Shown: one piece after another, positions 7,246 to 14,548 of the stretch
Layout: every line of letters starts with the position of its first letter
How positions within the stretch are numbered: position 1 is the stretch's first letter
Assembly (NCBI GenBank): GCA_041580155.1
Contig: JBFGEI010000020.1
Span: 1 to 20,867 of the forward strand
DNA length: 20,867 nt
From: Limimaricola sp041580155
GTDB taxonomy: Bacteria > Pseudomonadota > Alphaproteobacteria > Rhodobacterales > Rhodobacteraceae
Reading direction: 5' to 3'
The notes under the pieces: generated by a model
Databases searched by the model: none
What the model saw: only the letters and a program-made list of their open reading frames with translations
Told to the model about the DNA's origin: nothing
Program-made: the position numbers and the translations under genes

Positions 7246-7273
7246 GCAGAACACAATTCTACTATGCAGAACT
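7246..7273. promoter_or_regulatory. Candidate IclR-type operator: three half-sites at 10-bp spacing
   Basis: Half-sites GCAGAAC (7246-7252), ATTCTAC (7256-7262, inverted) and GCAGAAC (7266-7272) alternate in orientation with centres exactly 10 bp apart, so they face the same side of the helix. The nonamer ATGCAGAAC occurs twice, 20 bp apart (7244 and 7264). The second and third half-sites form AATTCTACTATGCAGAACT (7255-7273). Its reverse complement matches the perfect palindrome at 11167-11185 at 15 of 19 positions. The site lies between the candidate -10 and the dctP ribosome binding site, a position suited to repression. Binding by the IclR protein encoded at 10321 is inference. Confidence 0.6.
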
Positions 7274-7276
7274 TCA

Positions 7277-7284
7277 GGGAGGAG
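7277..7284 (+). promoter_or_regulatory. Ribosome binding site of dctP
   Basis: GGGAGGAG ends 6 bases before the ATG at 7291. It decides against the in-frame upstream starts at 7210 and 7264, which would put extra residues before a good signal peptide. Confidence 0.8.
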
Positions 7285-7290
7285 ACTGCA

Positions 7291-8340
7291 ATGACGAGAT
7301 TTCTGAAAGCCGCGATCGCCGCGACGATCATCGCCGGTGCCGGCGTGGCCCAGGCCGAGACCAGCCTGTTCTTCGGCGAGGCCGGCCCGAACCGCGGCGC
7401 CCGCGCCGAGGCGCTGAACTGGTTTGCCGAGGACGTGAAGGCCCGGACCGAGGGCGAGGTGGTGTTCGACATCCAGTGGGGCGGCGCGCTGTTCAAGGCC
7501 GATGCCGCGGCCCAAGCGATCGCCGACGGCGTCGCCGATGCCGGCACCATCATCGCGGTCTACTTCCCGCAGGAGATGGTCGCCTACGGCATCGCCGACC
7601 TGCCGGTGCAGAACCCCGACAGCTGGGTCGGCATGCGCGCCACCGACGCGCTGATGCGCGGCTCCGAGGCGATTCAGGAGAACTTCGCCGAGCAGAACCT
7701 GGTCTACATCGGCACCTTCACCACCTCGGCCGTGCACATCGGCTGCAAGGGCTCGGCGATCCGCACCGTCGATGACATTGCCGGTCTCAAGGTTCGTGGC
7801 GTCGGCGCCTACGGCCAGACCTTCGCCGATTTCGGCGCCAACCTGGTCAGCATGTCGATCTACGACGCCTACCAGGGGCTCGACAGCGGCCTGATCGACT
7901 GCAGCCAGGGCTATTCCTACGCGGTCGGTGCGCTGAACCAGCAGGAAGTGATGACCAGCTACACCATGCTGAACTGGGGCCAGGTCGGCGCGCTGGGCGT
8001 GTTCATGAACAAGGACGCCTACGACGCGCTCGAGCCGGCGCATCAGGACGCGCTGATGGAGGCCGGCTCCGGCATGGCCGACGAGCTTGGCAAGCTGATC
8101 GAACTCGATAACCAGGCTGGCATCGACAAGATGACCGAAGCCGATGTCGAGATCATCGAACTGCCCGAGGCCGAGCGCGCCAAGCTGGTCGAGAAGGGCC
8201 AGGTCTACATCGACGAATGGGTCGAGCAGGCCAACTCGGTCGGTCTCGACGGCGCGGCGCTGCTCGAGGAGTACCGCGGGCTGATCGAGAAGTTCCAGGC
8301 CGAGCGCGACGACCAGGGCTACCCCTGGGAGCGTGGCTGA
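7291..8340 (+). CDS. dctP: TRAP transporter substrate-binding protein (DctP family)
   Basis: This periplasmic solute receptor of a tripartite ATP-independent transporter has 349 residues. The N-terminus MTRFLKAAIAATIIAGAGVAQAETS is a signal peptide with likely cleavage after AQA. The mature part shows DctP family traits: GPNRGARAEALNWFAEDVKARTEGEVVFDIQWGG, the ADGVADAG segment, and DDIAGLKVRGVG near residues 161-172. That segment carries the Arg that in characterised relatives forms a salt bridge with a carboxylate ligand. So the ligand is probably an organic acid; which one is not visible. Two Cys (in HIGCKGS and IDCSQG) might form a disulfide. The gene starts the operon dctP-dctQ-dctM-iclR, with an operator-like array in the leader and a strong hairpin after its stop. 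Linkage to a pim-like operon suggests a dicarboxylate such as pimelate. Confidence 0.94.
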   Translation: MTRFLKAAIAATIIAGAGVAQAETSLFFGEAGPNRGARAEALNWFAEDVKARTEGEVVFDIQWGGALFKADAAAQAIADGVADAGTIIAVYFPQEMVAYGIADLPVQNPDSWVGMRATDALMRGSEAIQENFAEQNLVYIGTFTTSAVHIGCKGSAIRTVDDIAGLKVRGVGAYGQTFADFGANLVSMSIYDAYQGLDSGLIDCSQGYSYAVGALNQQEVMTSYTMLNWGQVGALGVFMNKDAYDALEPAHQDALMEAGSGMADELGKLIELDNQAGIDKMTEADVEIIELPEAERAKLVEKGQVYIDEWVEQANSVGLDGAALLEEYRGLIEKFQAERDDQGYPWERG

Positions 8341-8351
8341 GGCCATCTGAC

Positions 8352-8375
8352 GGCGGCGCCCCGACGGGCGCCGCC
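8352..8375 (+). promoter_or_regulatory. Intercistronic stem-loop between dctP and dctQ
   Basis: Perfect 10-bp stem GGCGGCGCCC (8352-8361) and GGGCGCCGCC (8366-8375) with the 4-base loop CGAC, 11 bases after the dctP stop. No T run follows. Stable hairpins between the binding-protein gene and the membrane genes are known from transporter operons, where they protect the upstream mRNA or attenuate downstream expression so that the receptor is made in excess. That role here is inference. Confidence 0.65.
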
Positions 8376-8436
8376 ACCGCTTCGCCAAACATGACGACTG
8401 CCGGAGGCGGCGGGGTGCGCATCCGTTGCCCCGACC

Positions 8437-8443
8437 GGGGAGG
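8437..8443 (+). promoter_or_regulatory. Ribosome binding site of dctQ
   Basis: GGGGAGG ends 6 bases before the ATG at 8450. It favours this start over the in-frame ATG at 8426, which would precede the binding site itself and add eight residues (MPRPGRIG) to the N-terminus. Confidence 0.75.
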
Positions 8444-8449
8444 ATCGGG

Positions 8450-8971
8450 ATGCTGAGCCGTATCGAAAAACTGTTGCTGGACCTGGCCGTGATCGCGGTG
8501 ATCGGCCTTGGCGTGCTGATCACCACCAGCGTGCTGCTGCGGGTGTTTCTCAACTCGGGCGTGCCCGACACCGTGGTGATGGTGCGCGAGTTGATGATCG
8601 CCGCCATCGTGCTGCCGCTGGCCGCCACCGCCGCGGCGCGCGGCAACATCGTGGTCGAGGTGCTGTCCGAGCGGCTGCCGGCGCGCACCCAGGACTGGCT
8701 GGTGGTGTTCGGCTCGGTGGTCGGTCTGCTGGCGCTGGCGCCGCTGATCTGGACCGGCTGGCGCGAGGCCTACGATACCATCGAATCCGGCAGCTTCTAC
8801 TTCGGCCAGCTCAGCCTGCCGAAATGGCCCGGCCGGGTGATCTTCCTGTTCGGCGTGGTGTTTTGCTGGATTCGCCTGCTGGTCCAGGTGTTCGGCGACA
8901 TCGCGACGATCCGTTCCGGCGGCCGGGTGCTGGTCACCGACGCGCTCCACTCCCCGCACGAAGAGGTCTGA
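8450..8971 (+). CDS. dctQ: TRAP transporter small membrane subunit (DctQ family)
   Basis: This integral inner-membrane protein of 173 residues supplies the small membrane subunit of the TRAP transporter. Four hydrophobic segments at about residues 8-30, 42-62, 82-103 and 129-150 match the four-helix DctQ topology. Conserved-looking features are the RIEKLLLDL start, the MVRELMIAAIVLPLAATAAARG segment in the second helix and following loop, and WPGRVIFLFG before the last helix. The subunit pairs with DctM and does not bind substrate by itself. The start at 8450 is chosen from a strong GGGGAGG. DctM begins 3 bases after the stop. Sequence conservation in this family is low, so the call relies on topology, size and position between dctP and dctM. 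Confidence 0.9.
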   Translation: MLSRIEKLLLDLAVIAVIGLGVLITTSVLLRVFLNSGVPDTVVMVRELMIAAIVLPLAATAAARGNIVVEVLSERLPARTQDWLVVFGSVVGLLALAPLIWTGWREAYDTIESGSFYFGQLSLPKWPGRVIFLFGVVFCWIRLLVQVFGDIATIRSGGRVLVTDALHSPHEEV

Positions 8972-8974
8972 GAC

Positions 8975-10312
8975 ATGGACGGCACTCTCATCGGTCTCGT
9001 CGCCTTCGGCGCGGTCCTGGTCCTGCTGGCGTTGCGCGTGCCGATCGCTTTCGCGCTGGCCGCCATCGCGACGCTTGGCACCTTCGTGGTCTTCGCGTTC
9101 CGCACCGGCACCTTCGCGCCGGAACGGGCGATCCGGCCGACCGCGTCGCTGGTGTTCTCCAACAGCTACGATCTCATTCACAGCTACGACCTGTCGATGA
9201 TCCCGCTGTTCGTGGCGCTGGGCCATATCGCCTACCGGGCCGAGATCACCACCAAGATCTACCACGCGGCGCGGGTCTGGCTGGCCAAGGTGCCGGGCGG
9301 CGTGGCGATGGCCTCGGTCGTCGGCTGCGGCGGGTTTTCCGCGATCACCGGGTCGTCGATCGCCTGCGCCTCGACGATGGGCCGGATCTGCACCCCTGAA
9401 ATGCTTTCGGCCGGCTATGACAAGCGTCTCGCCACCGCGTCGGTCGCCGCCGGCGGCACCCTGGGATCGCTGATCCCGCCGTCGGTGCTGTTCATCATCT
9501 ACGGCATCTTCACCGAAACCTCGATCAGCCAGCTGTTCCTCGCGGGCATCCTGCCGGGCATCGTGTCGCTGCTGGGCTTTTTGCTGACGATCTGGATCTG
9601 GGTCAGCCGCGATCCGGCCTCGGCCCCGGCCTTCACCGGCACCATCACCATGCGCGACCGCGGTCGCGCGGCGATGGAAAGCTGGCCGGCGATGCTGCTG
9701 TTCGTGATCATCGTCGGCGGCATCTACGGCGGCTTCTTCACCGCCACCGAAGCCGCGGCGATCAGCGTCTCGGCCGCGGTGCTGATCGGCTTCGTGCAGC
9801 GCAAGCTGACGCTGCGGGCGATCTGGGACTCCTTGCGCGAAACCTGCATCCAGACCACCTCGATCTTCCTGATCGCCGCCGGCGCCAAGATCTTCGTGGC
9901 CTTCGTGGCGCTGACCGGCGTCGCGCCCGACATCGTCGAGGCGGTCACCGCGGCCGAGCTGTCGCCGGTGCTGCTGATGGCGGCGATCGCGCTGATCTAC
10001 CTGGCGCTGGGCATGTTCCTCGACCCGATCGGCATCATGGTGCTGACGCTGCCGCTGATGATCCCGCTGATCGAGACCTACGGCTTCGACCTGATCTGGT
10101 TCGGCGTCGTGGTCATCAAGCTGCTGGAAATCGGCCTGATCACGCCGCCGGTGGGGCTCAACGTCTTCGTCATCGCCGGCGTGGTCGGCCGGGAAGTGCC
10201 GATCGACCGGATCTTCTCGGGGATCATGCGGTTCCTGGCGATCGACGTGCTGGTGCTGATCCTGATCATGGCGGTGCCGACGCTGTCGCTGATCATCCCG
10301 TATTCGATGTGA
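8975..10312 (+). CDS. dctM: TRAP transporter large membrane subunit (DctM family)
   Basis: This is the sodium-driven transport subunit of the TRAP system, 445 residues, about the usual DctM length, with hydrophobic segments along its whole length. Family blocks include LRVPIAFALAAIATLG near the N-terminus, the GCGGFSAITGSSIACASTMGRICTPEM region (Ser/Thr-rich, close to the Na+ site in structures of relatives), AAGGTLGSLIPPSVLFIIYG, ATEAAAISV, DPIGIMVLTLPLMIPL and GLITPPVGLNVFVIAGV near the C-terminus. The start at 8975 is 3 bases after dctQ, with AGAGG in the end of that gene. The stop at 10310-10312 sits 8 bases before the iclR start, so regulator and transporter share a transcript. Substrate specificity comes from DctP, not from this subunit. 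Confidence 0.95.
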   Translation: MDGTLIGLVAFGAVLVLLALRVPIAFALAAIATLGTFVVFAFRTGTFAPERAIRPTASLVFSNSYDLIHSYDLSMIPLFVALGHIAYRAEITTKIYHAARVWLAKVPGGVAMASVVGCGGFSAITGSSIACASTMGRICTPEMLSAGYDKRLATASVAAGGTLGSLIPPSVLFIIYGIFTETSISQLFLAGILPGIVSLLGFLLTIWIWVSRDPASAPAFTGTITMRDRGRAAMESWPAMLLFVIIVGGIYGGFFTATEAAAISVSAAVLIGFVQRKLTLRAIWDSLRETCIQTTSIFLIAAGAKIFVAFVALTGVAPDIVEAVTAAELSPVLLMAAIALIYLALGMFLDPIGIMVLTLPLMIPLIETYGFDLIWFGVVVIKLLEIGLITPPVGLNVFVIAGVVGREVPIDRIFSGIMRFLAIDVLVLILIMAVPTLSLIIPYSM

Positions 10313-10314
10313 GG
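10311..10314 (+). promoter_or_regulatory. Ribosome binding site choosing among three iclR starts
   Basis: GAGG ends 6 bases before the ATG at 10321. In-frame starts GTG 10309 and ATG 10315 overlap or abut this sequence and lack their own site, so 10321 is preferred. Confidence 0.65.
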
Positions 10315-10320
10315 ATGCAG

Positions 10321-11151
10321 ATGACCCCCGAGCCCGAGCTGACCCCCGAGGAAATCGTCCAGGACCGGCGTTTCGCCACCACCCTGGCGCGGGGTCTGAG
10401 CGTGCTGCGCGCGTTCCGCCCGTCGGACGACGGACTCGGCAACGCCGAGATCTCGGAGCGCACCGGTTTGCCGAAATCGACGGTGTCGCGGCTGACCTTC
10501 ACGCTGCAGACGCTGGGCTACCTCACCCATGCCCGGCGTCACGACCGCTACCGCCCGGGTCCGGCGCTTCTGGCGCTGGGCAACGTCGCCGGGGCGTCGA
10601 TCTCCTTCGTCGACCTGTCGGGGCCGATCATGCAGCGGCTGGCCGACGATACCGGTACGCTGGCGCTGCTGTCGGTGCGCGACAACGGCCGGATGCTGCT
10701 GGTCAAGACCTGGCGCCCGCACGGCGTGTCGTCGATCTGGCTCGAGGTCGGACACCGGCTGCCGTTCAAGGGCTCGAGCTCGGGCCATACCATGCTGGCG
10801 GCACTGTCGGACGACGCCTTCGCCGACGCGGTCAAGGCAGCGAAGGGCCACCGCGGGCTGACGCTCGAGGAGGCCAGCGAGATCCGGCGCGAGACCTGGA
10901 CCCAGCTGGTCAGCACCGGCTTCGCGATCGCCGATCCGGAGCAGTATTTCGCGGCCAACATCCACGCCGTCGGCGTGCCGTTCCAGTCGCGCGATCTGGG
11001 CGAGCCGGTGATCTTCACCTGCGGCGCGATGCCCGGCGATCTGTCGGTCGAGCGGATGACCAAGGAGGTCGGTCCCAAGCTGCGCGACGCGGTGCGCGAG
11101 CTGGAACGGATGATGGGGCAGGGCCCGACGCTGTCGCGGCGCGACCCGTGA
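10321..11151 (+). CDS. IclR family transcriptional regulator
   Basis: This is a DNA-binding regulator with a small-molecule sensor domain, 276 residues. The N-terminal winged helix-turn-helix spans about residues 16-80. LARGLSVLRAF is the typical IclR start, with the recognition helix in NAEISERTGLPKSTVSRLTFTLQTLGYL followed by the wing. The rest is the IclR effector-binding (GAF-like) domain, including LPFKGSSSGHTMLA and, near the C-terminus, NIHAVGVPFQSRD, FTCGAMPGDLSVERM. IclR proteins usually act as tetramers that respond to organic acids or CoA-pathway intermediates. The gene is the last of the TRAP operon and lies directly before the beta-oxidation operon. The related inverted repeats at 7246-7273 and 11167-11185 are its most likely operators, implying co-regulation of uptake and catabolism and autoregulation. 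Effector and direction of control are unknown. Confidence 0.94.
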   Translation: MTPEPELTPEEIVQDRRFATTLARGLSVLRAFRPSDDGLGNAEISERTGLPKSTVSRLTFTLQTLGYLTHARRHDRYRPGPALLALGNVAGASISFVDLSGPIMQRLADDTGTLALLSVRDNGRMLLVKTWRPHGVSSIWLEVGHRLPFKGSSSGHTMLAALSDDAFADAVKAAKGHRGLTLEEASEIRRETWTQLVSTGFAIADPEQYFAANIHAVGVPFQSRDLGEPVIFTCGAMPGDLSVERMTKEVGPKLRDAVRELERMMGQGPTLSRRDP

Positions 11152-11166
11152 CGCTCACGTAATGCT

Positions 11167-11185
11167 AATTCCACATAGTGGAATT
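11167..11185. promoter_or_regulatory. Perfect 19-bp palindrome: candidate IclR operator (or terminator)
   Basis: AATTCCACATAGTGGAATT has 8-bp arms and a 3-base centre. It begins 16 bases after the iclR stop and lies in the short AT-richer gap before the beta-oxidation operon. Its half-sites (ATTCCAC, GTGGAAT) are 10 bp apart centre to centre, as in the dctP leader, and the two sites agree at 15 of 19 positions. On the plus strand the stem is followed by GAGTTTTT, so it could also fold as an intrinsic terminator for the TRAP-iclR message. The match to the dctP site favours the operator reading; both could hold. Confidence 0.65.
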
Positions 11186-11197
11186 GAGTTTTTCATG

Positions 11198-11227
11198 TTG
11201 AAATTTACGTCGCCAATCTGCTAGGGT
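11198..11227 (+). promoter_or_regulatory. Candidate promoter of the beta-oxidation operon
   Basis: TTGAAA (11198-11203) and TAGGGT (11222-11227) are 18 bases apart. Transcription would begin near 11234, giving a leader of about 20 bases to the ATG at 11255. The palindrome lies just upstream of the -35, a position compatible with activation. Hexamer matches are partial. Confidence 0.4.
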
Positions 11228-11254
11228 GACGCCATGCAAGAGACAGGGAACGCC

Positions 11255-13345
11255 ATGGCCGGAACAGTCAGCTACGAAATCTCGGACAACATCGCCGTCA
11301 TCACCGTCGACCACGCGCCGGTGAACGCGCTGGGCCAGGCGGTGCGCGCCGGGCTGGTCGCCGCGATCGACCGCTTCGAGGCCGACGCCGACGCCGGCAT
11401 CGCGGTGATCCACGGCGCCGGCCGGCTGTTCATCGGCGGGGCCGATATCTCCGAGTTCGGCAAGCCGCCGCAGGCGCCGTCGCTGCCCGATGTGGTCGAC
11501 CGGATCGAGGCCAGCAGCAAGCCGGTGGTCGCCGCGATCCACGGGGCGGCTCTGGGCGGCGGTCTCGAGGTGGCGCTGGGCGCGCATTACCGCGTCGCAC
11601 TTCCCGGCGCGTCGCTGGGCCTGCCCGAGGTCAAGCTCGGCGTCATCCCGGGCGCCGGCGGCACCCAGCGGACGCCGCGCCTCGTGGGGGCGCAGGCGGC
11701 GCTCGACATGATCACCTCCGGCACCCCGGTCGACGCCGACAAGGCGCTGGCGCTGGGGCTGGTCGACCGGATCGGCGAGGGCGACGCCCGCGCCGCCGGC
11801 ATCGCCTACGCCAAGGATCTTCTGGCCGAAGGCGCGGCACCGCGCCCGGTGCGCGCCATGCCGGCGCCCGAGGTGCCGCAGGGCTTCTTCGCCGAGCGCC
11901 GCGCCGCGCTGAGCAAGGTGCTGCGCGGCGAGGTCGCCCCGATGGCGGCGCTCGAGGCGGTCGAGGCCAGCACCCAGACCGGCTTTGCCGAGGGCCAGGC
12001 CGAGGAACGTCGCCAGTTCATGAAGATGATGAACACCGCGCAGCGCGCCGGGCTGATCCACGCCTTCTTCATCGAACGCAAGGTCGCCAAGCTGCCCGAG
12101 ATCGACGGCATCGCGCCGCGCGATATCGCGGCGATCGGGGTGATCGGCGGCGGCACCATGGGGGCGGGCATCGCCACCGCTGCGCTGCTGCGCGGCCTGA
12201 CCGTGACCTTGGTCGAACGCGACGACGAGGCCGCCGCCCGGGCCCGCGCCACTATCGACAAGAACCTCGCCGCCGCGGTGAAGCGCGGCAAGCTGAGCGA
12301 CGCCAAGCGCGACGCGATCCTGTCGGGCGCGCTTTCCTGCGTCACCGGCTACGACGCGCTGAGCGGTGCCGACGTGATCATCGAGGCGGTGTTCGAGAGC
12401 ATGGACGTAAAGAAGCAGGTCTTCGCCGAACTCGACCGTGTCGCCAAGCCCGGCGCGGTGCTGGCGACCAACACCTCCTATCTCGACATCGATGAGATCG
12501 CCCAGGCGACCAAGCGGCCTTCGGACGTGATCGGGCTGCACTTCTTCTCGCCGGCGCATGTGATGAAGCTGCTCGAGGTGGTGGTCGCCGACAAGACCGC
12601 ACCCGAGGTCACCGCCACCGCCTTCGCGCTTGGCAAGAAGTTGGGCAAGGTGTCGGTGAGGGCCGGGGTCTGCGACGGTTTCATCGGCAACCGGATCCTG
12701 TCGCATTACCGCGCCGCGGCCGACCACATGATCCTCGACGGCGCCAGCCCGTACCAGATTGACCGCGCCCTGCGCGACTTCGGCTTCCCGATGGGTCCGT
12801 ACCAGGTCGGCGATCTGGCCGGGCTCGACATCGGCTTCATGACCCGGCAGCGCAAGGCGCCCGACCGGCATCCGCAGGACCGCTACCCGGGCTGGGCCGA
12901 CACGCTCTATCACATGGGCCGGCTTGGCCAGAAGACCGGCCGCGGCTACTACATCTACGACGAGCAAAGCCCGCGCGGCCGCCCCGACCCGGAGGTCGAC
13001 GAGATCGTCGCCGCCGAGCGCGCGAAGCAGGGCGTCACCCCGCGCGACTTCACCGATCAGGAGATCGTCGACCGCTACATGGCGGCGATGGTCAACGAAG
13101 CCGCCCGCGTCGTCGACGAGGGCATCGCGCAGCGCCCGCTCGATGTCGATGTGACGCTGCTTTACGGCTACGGCTTCCCGCGGTTCCGCGGCGGCCCGAT
13201 GCATTACGCCGATTGCGAGGGGCTGGCGGTGATCCGCGACCGGATCCGCGGCTACGCGCAGGCCGATGCCCATTTCTGGCAGGTCGCGCCGCTGCTCGAC
13301 CGTCTTGCCGCCGACCACGCCACATTCGACAGCCTGAACGGCTGA
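11255..13345 (+). CDS. Bifunctional enoyl-CoA hydratase / 3-hydroxyacyl-CoA dehydrogenase (FadJ/PimF-like)
   Basis: This 696-residue multifunctional enzyme hydrates trans-2-enoyl-CoA and oxidises the 3-hydroxyacyl-CoA with NAD+. Residues 1-190 are a crotonase domain with oxyanion-hole segments (IGGADISEFG, GAALGGGLEVAL) and both hydratase glutamates, Glu105 and Glu125 (LPEVKLGVIPGAGGTQR). From about residue 290 follows the NAD-binding domain (IGVIGGGTMGAGIA), with the catalytic His near 429 in GLHFFSPAHVMKLLEVV, and then two C-terminal helical domains (GFIGNRIL; GYGFPRFRGGPMHYAD). Length and order fit the FadJ/peroxisomal MFE type and PimF of R. palustris. The start at 11255 gives MAGTVSYEISDNIAVITVDH with AGGGA 6 bases upstream; an ATG at 11234 would add seven residues and is possible. 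It opens a long operon. It could act twice in the pathway: on the dicarboxyl-CoA, and later on crotonyl-CoA. Confidence 0.95.
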   Translation: MAGTVSYEISDNIAVITVDHAPVNALGQAVRAGLVAAIDRFEADADAGIAVIHGAGRLFIGGADISEFGKPPQAPSLPDVVDRIEASSKPVVAAIHGAALGGGLEVALGAHYRVALPGASLGLPEVKLGVIPGAGGTQRTPRLVGAQAALDMITSGTPVDADKALALGLVDRIGEGDARAAGIAYAKDLLAEGAAPRPVRAMPAPEVPQGFFAERRAALSKVLRGEVAPMAALEAVEASTQTGFAEGQAEERRQFMKMMNTAQRAGLIHAFFIERKVAKLPEIDGIAPRDIAAIGVIGGGTMGAGIATAALLRGLTVTLVERDDEAAARARATIDKNLAAAVKRGKLSDAKRDAILSGALSCVTGYDALSGADVIIEAVFESMDVKKQVFAELDRVAKPGAVLATNTSYLDIDEIAQATKRPSDVIGLHFFSPAHVMKLLEVVVADKTAPEVTATAFALGKKLGKVSVRAGVCDGFIGNRILSHYRAAADHMILDGASPYQIDRALRDFGFPMGPYQVGDLAGLDIGFMTRQRKAPDRHPQDRYPGWADTLYHMGRLGQKTGRGYYIYDEQSPRGRPDPEVDEIVAAERAKQGVTPRDFTDQEIVDRYMAAMVNEAARVVDEGIAQRPLDVDVTLLYGYGFPRFRGGPMHYADCEGLAVIRDRIRGYAQADAHFWQVAPLLDRLAADHATFDSLNG

Positions 13346-13361
13346 GCCAGGAGCCAGACCC

Positions 13362-14537
13362 ATGACCGACGCCGTCATCGTATCCATCGCCCGTACCCCG
13401 ATCGGCAAGGCCGCCCGCGGTGCGTTCAACATCACCCACGGGGCCGACATGGCCGGCCATGCCGCCGCCGAAGCGGTCAAGCGTGCCGGCATCGACCCGG
13501 CGCTGATCGAAGACGCGATCTTCGGCTGCGGCTATCCTGAATACGTCACCGGCGGCAACATCGCCCGCCAGGCGGTGATCCGCGCCGGGCTGCCGGTGTC
13601 GATCGCCGCGACCACGGTGAACCGGTTCTGCGCCTCGGGGCTGCAGGCCATCGCCATGGGCGGCCACATGATCAGCCAGGAAGGCGCCAAGGCGGTGCTG
13701 GTCGGCGGCGTCGAGAGCATCTCGATGGTGCAGCCGCCGGCGCGCCATTCGCGCAACGCCTGGATCGAAGAGCACAAGCCCGCGCTCTACCTGTCGATGA
13801 TCGAAACCGCCGACATCGTGGCGCAGCGCTACGGCATCAGCCGCGAGGCGCAGGACGAGCTGGCGCTGCAAAGCCAGCAGCGCACCGCCGCCGCCCAGCA
13901 AGCCGGGCATTTCGACGCCGAGATCGCGCCGATGCAGGTCACCAAGGCGGTCACCGACAAGGAAACCGGCGCGGTGTCGCATGTCACCGAGACCATCGCG
14001 ATGGACGAATGCAACCGCCCGTCGACCGATCTCGCGGGGCTGCAGAAGCTCAAGCCGGTGCGCGGCGAGGGCAACTTCATCACCGCCGGCAACGCCAGCC
14101 AGCTCTCCGACGGCGCCGCGGCGCTGGTGATGATGGACCGCAAGGAGGCCGAGAAGCTCGGCCTCGACATCCTCGGCGCGTTCCGCGGCTTCGCCGTCGC
14201 CGGCTGCGAGCCCGACGAGATGGGTATTGGCCCGGTCTTCGCCGTGCCGCGGCTGCTGGAACGCCAGGGGCTGACCGTCGACGACATCGACATGTGGGAG
14301 CTGAACGAGGCCTTCGCGAGCCAGGCGCTTTACTGCCGCGACACGCTCGGCATCGACAACGACAAGCTCAACGTGTCGGGCGGGTCGATCTCGGTCGGCC
14401 ACCCGTTCGGCATGACCGGCGCCCGGATGACCGGTCACCTGATGACCGAAGGCCGTCGTCGCGGCGCCAAGCTGGGCGTCGTCACCATGTGCATCGGCGG
14501 TGGCCAGGGTGCCGCCGGCCTGTTCGAAATCTACTGA
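13362..14537 (+). CDS. Thiolase (acetyl-CoA C-acyltransferase, FadA/PimB-like)
   Basis: This thiolase cleaves 3-ketoacyl-CoA with CoA to give acetyl-CoA and a chain shortened by two carbons. It has 391 residues, the normal size. The active site is complete: Cys90 in VNRFCASGLQA, NEAFASQ, His347 in GGSISVGHPFGMTGAR and Cys377 in CIGGGQGAAG. The GGSISVGHPFG wording, rather than the commoner GGAIALGHPLG, places it in the acyltransferase branch and not with the biosynthetic acetoacetyl-CoA thiolases, though that is judgement by eye. AGGAG lies upstream of the ATG and the gene starts 16 bases after the bifunctional enzyme. In a pim-type pathway it would split 3-ketopimeloyl-CoA into glutaryl-CoA and acetyl-CoA, and could also split acetoacetyl-CoA. 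Confidence 0.95.
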   Translation: MTDAVIVSIARTPIGKAARGAFNITHGADMAGHAAAEAVKRAGIDPALIEDAIFGCGYPEYVTGGNIARQAVIRAGLPVSIAATTVNRFCASGLQAIAMGGHMISQEGAKAVLVGGVESISMVQPPARHSRNAWIEEHKPALYLSMIETADIVAQRYGISREAQDELALQSQQRTAAAQQAGHFDAEIAPMQVTKAVTDKETGAVSHVTETIAMDECNRPSTDLAGLQKLKPVRGEGNFITAGNASQLSDGAAALVMMDRKEAEKLGLDILGAFRGFAVAGCEPDEMGIGPVFAVPRLLERQGLTVDDIDMWELNEAFASQALYCRDTLGIDNDKLNVSGGSISVGHPFGMTGARMTGHLMTEGRRRGAKLGVVTMCIGGGQGAAGLFEIY

Positions 14538-14548
14538 GGGAGGCCCGG

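Noticed and set aside
7102..7290. Small RNA or riboswitch in the dctP upstream gap
   Set aside because: Apart from one hairpin and the half-site array I see no conserved riboswitch architecture; the repeats are better explained as protein-binding sites.
11165..13492. Long minus-strand open frame of 775 codons opposite the bifunctional beta-oxidation gene
   Set aside because: It is a shadow of a real gene in very GC-rich DNA: composition rich in Arg, His, Gly and Gln, no family motif, and the plus strand has complete catalytic domains.
13092..14438. Minus-strand open frame of 448 codons opposite the thiolase
   Set aside because: Antisense shadow with low-complexity Asp/Arg/Gly/His composition; the thiolase active site is complete on the other strand.
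14009..14548. Upstream extension of the first acyl-CoA dehydrogenase frame across the thiolase gene
   Set aside because: The extension is out of frame with the thiolase and has Arg/Gly/Ala-rich shadow composition; a good ribosome binding site and standard N-terminus begin at 14549.
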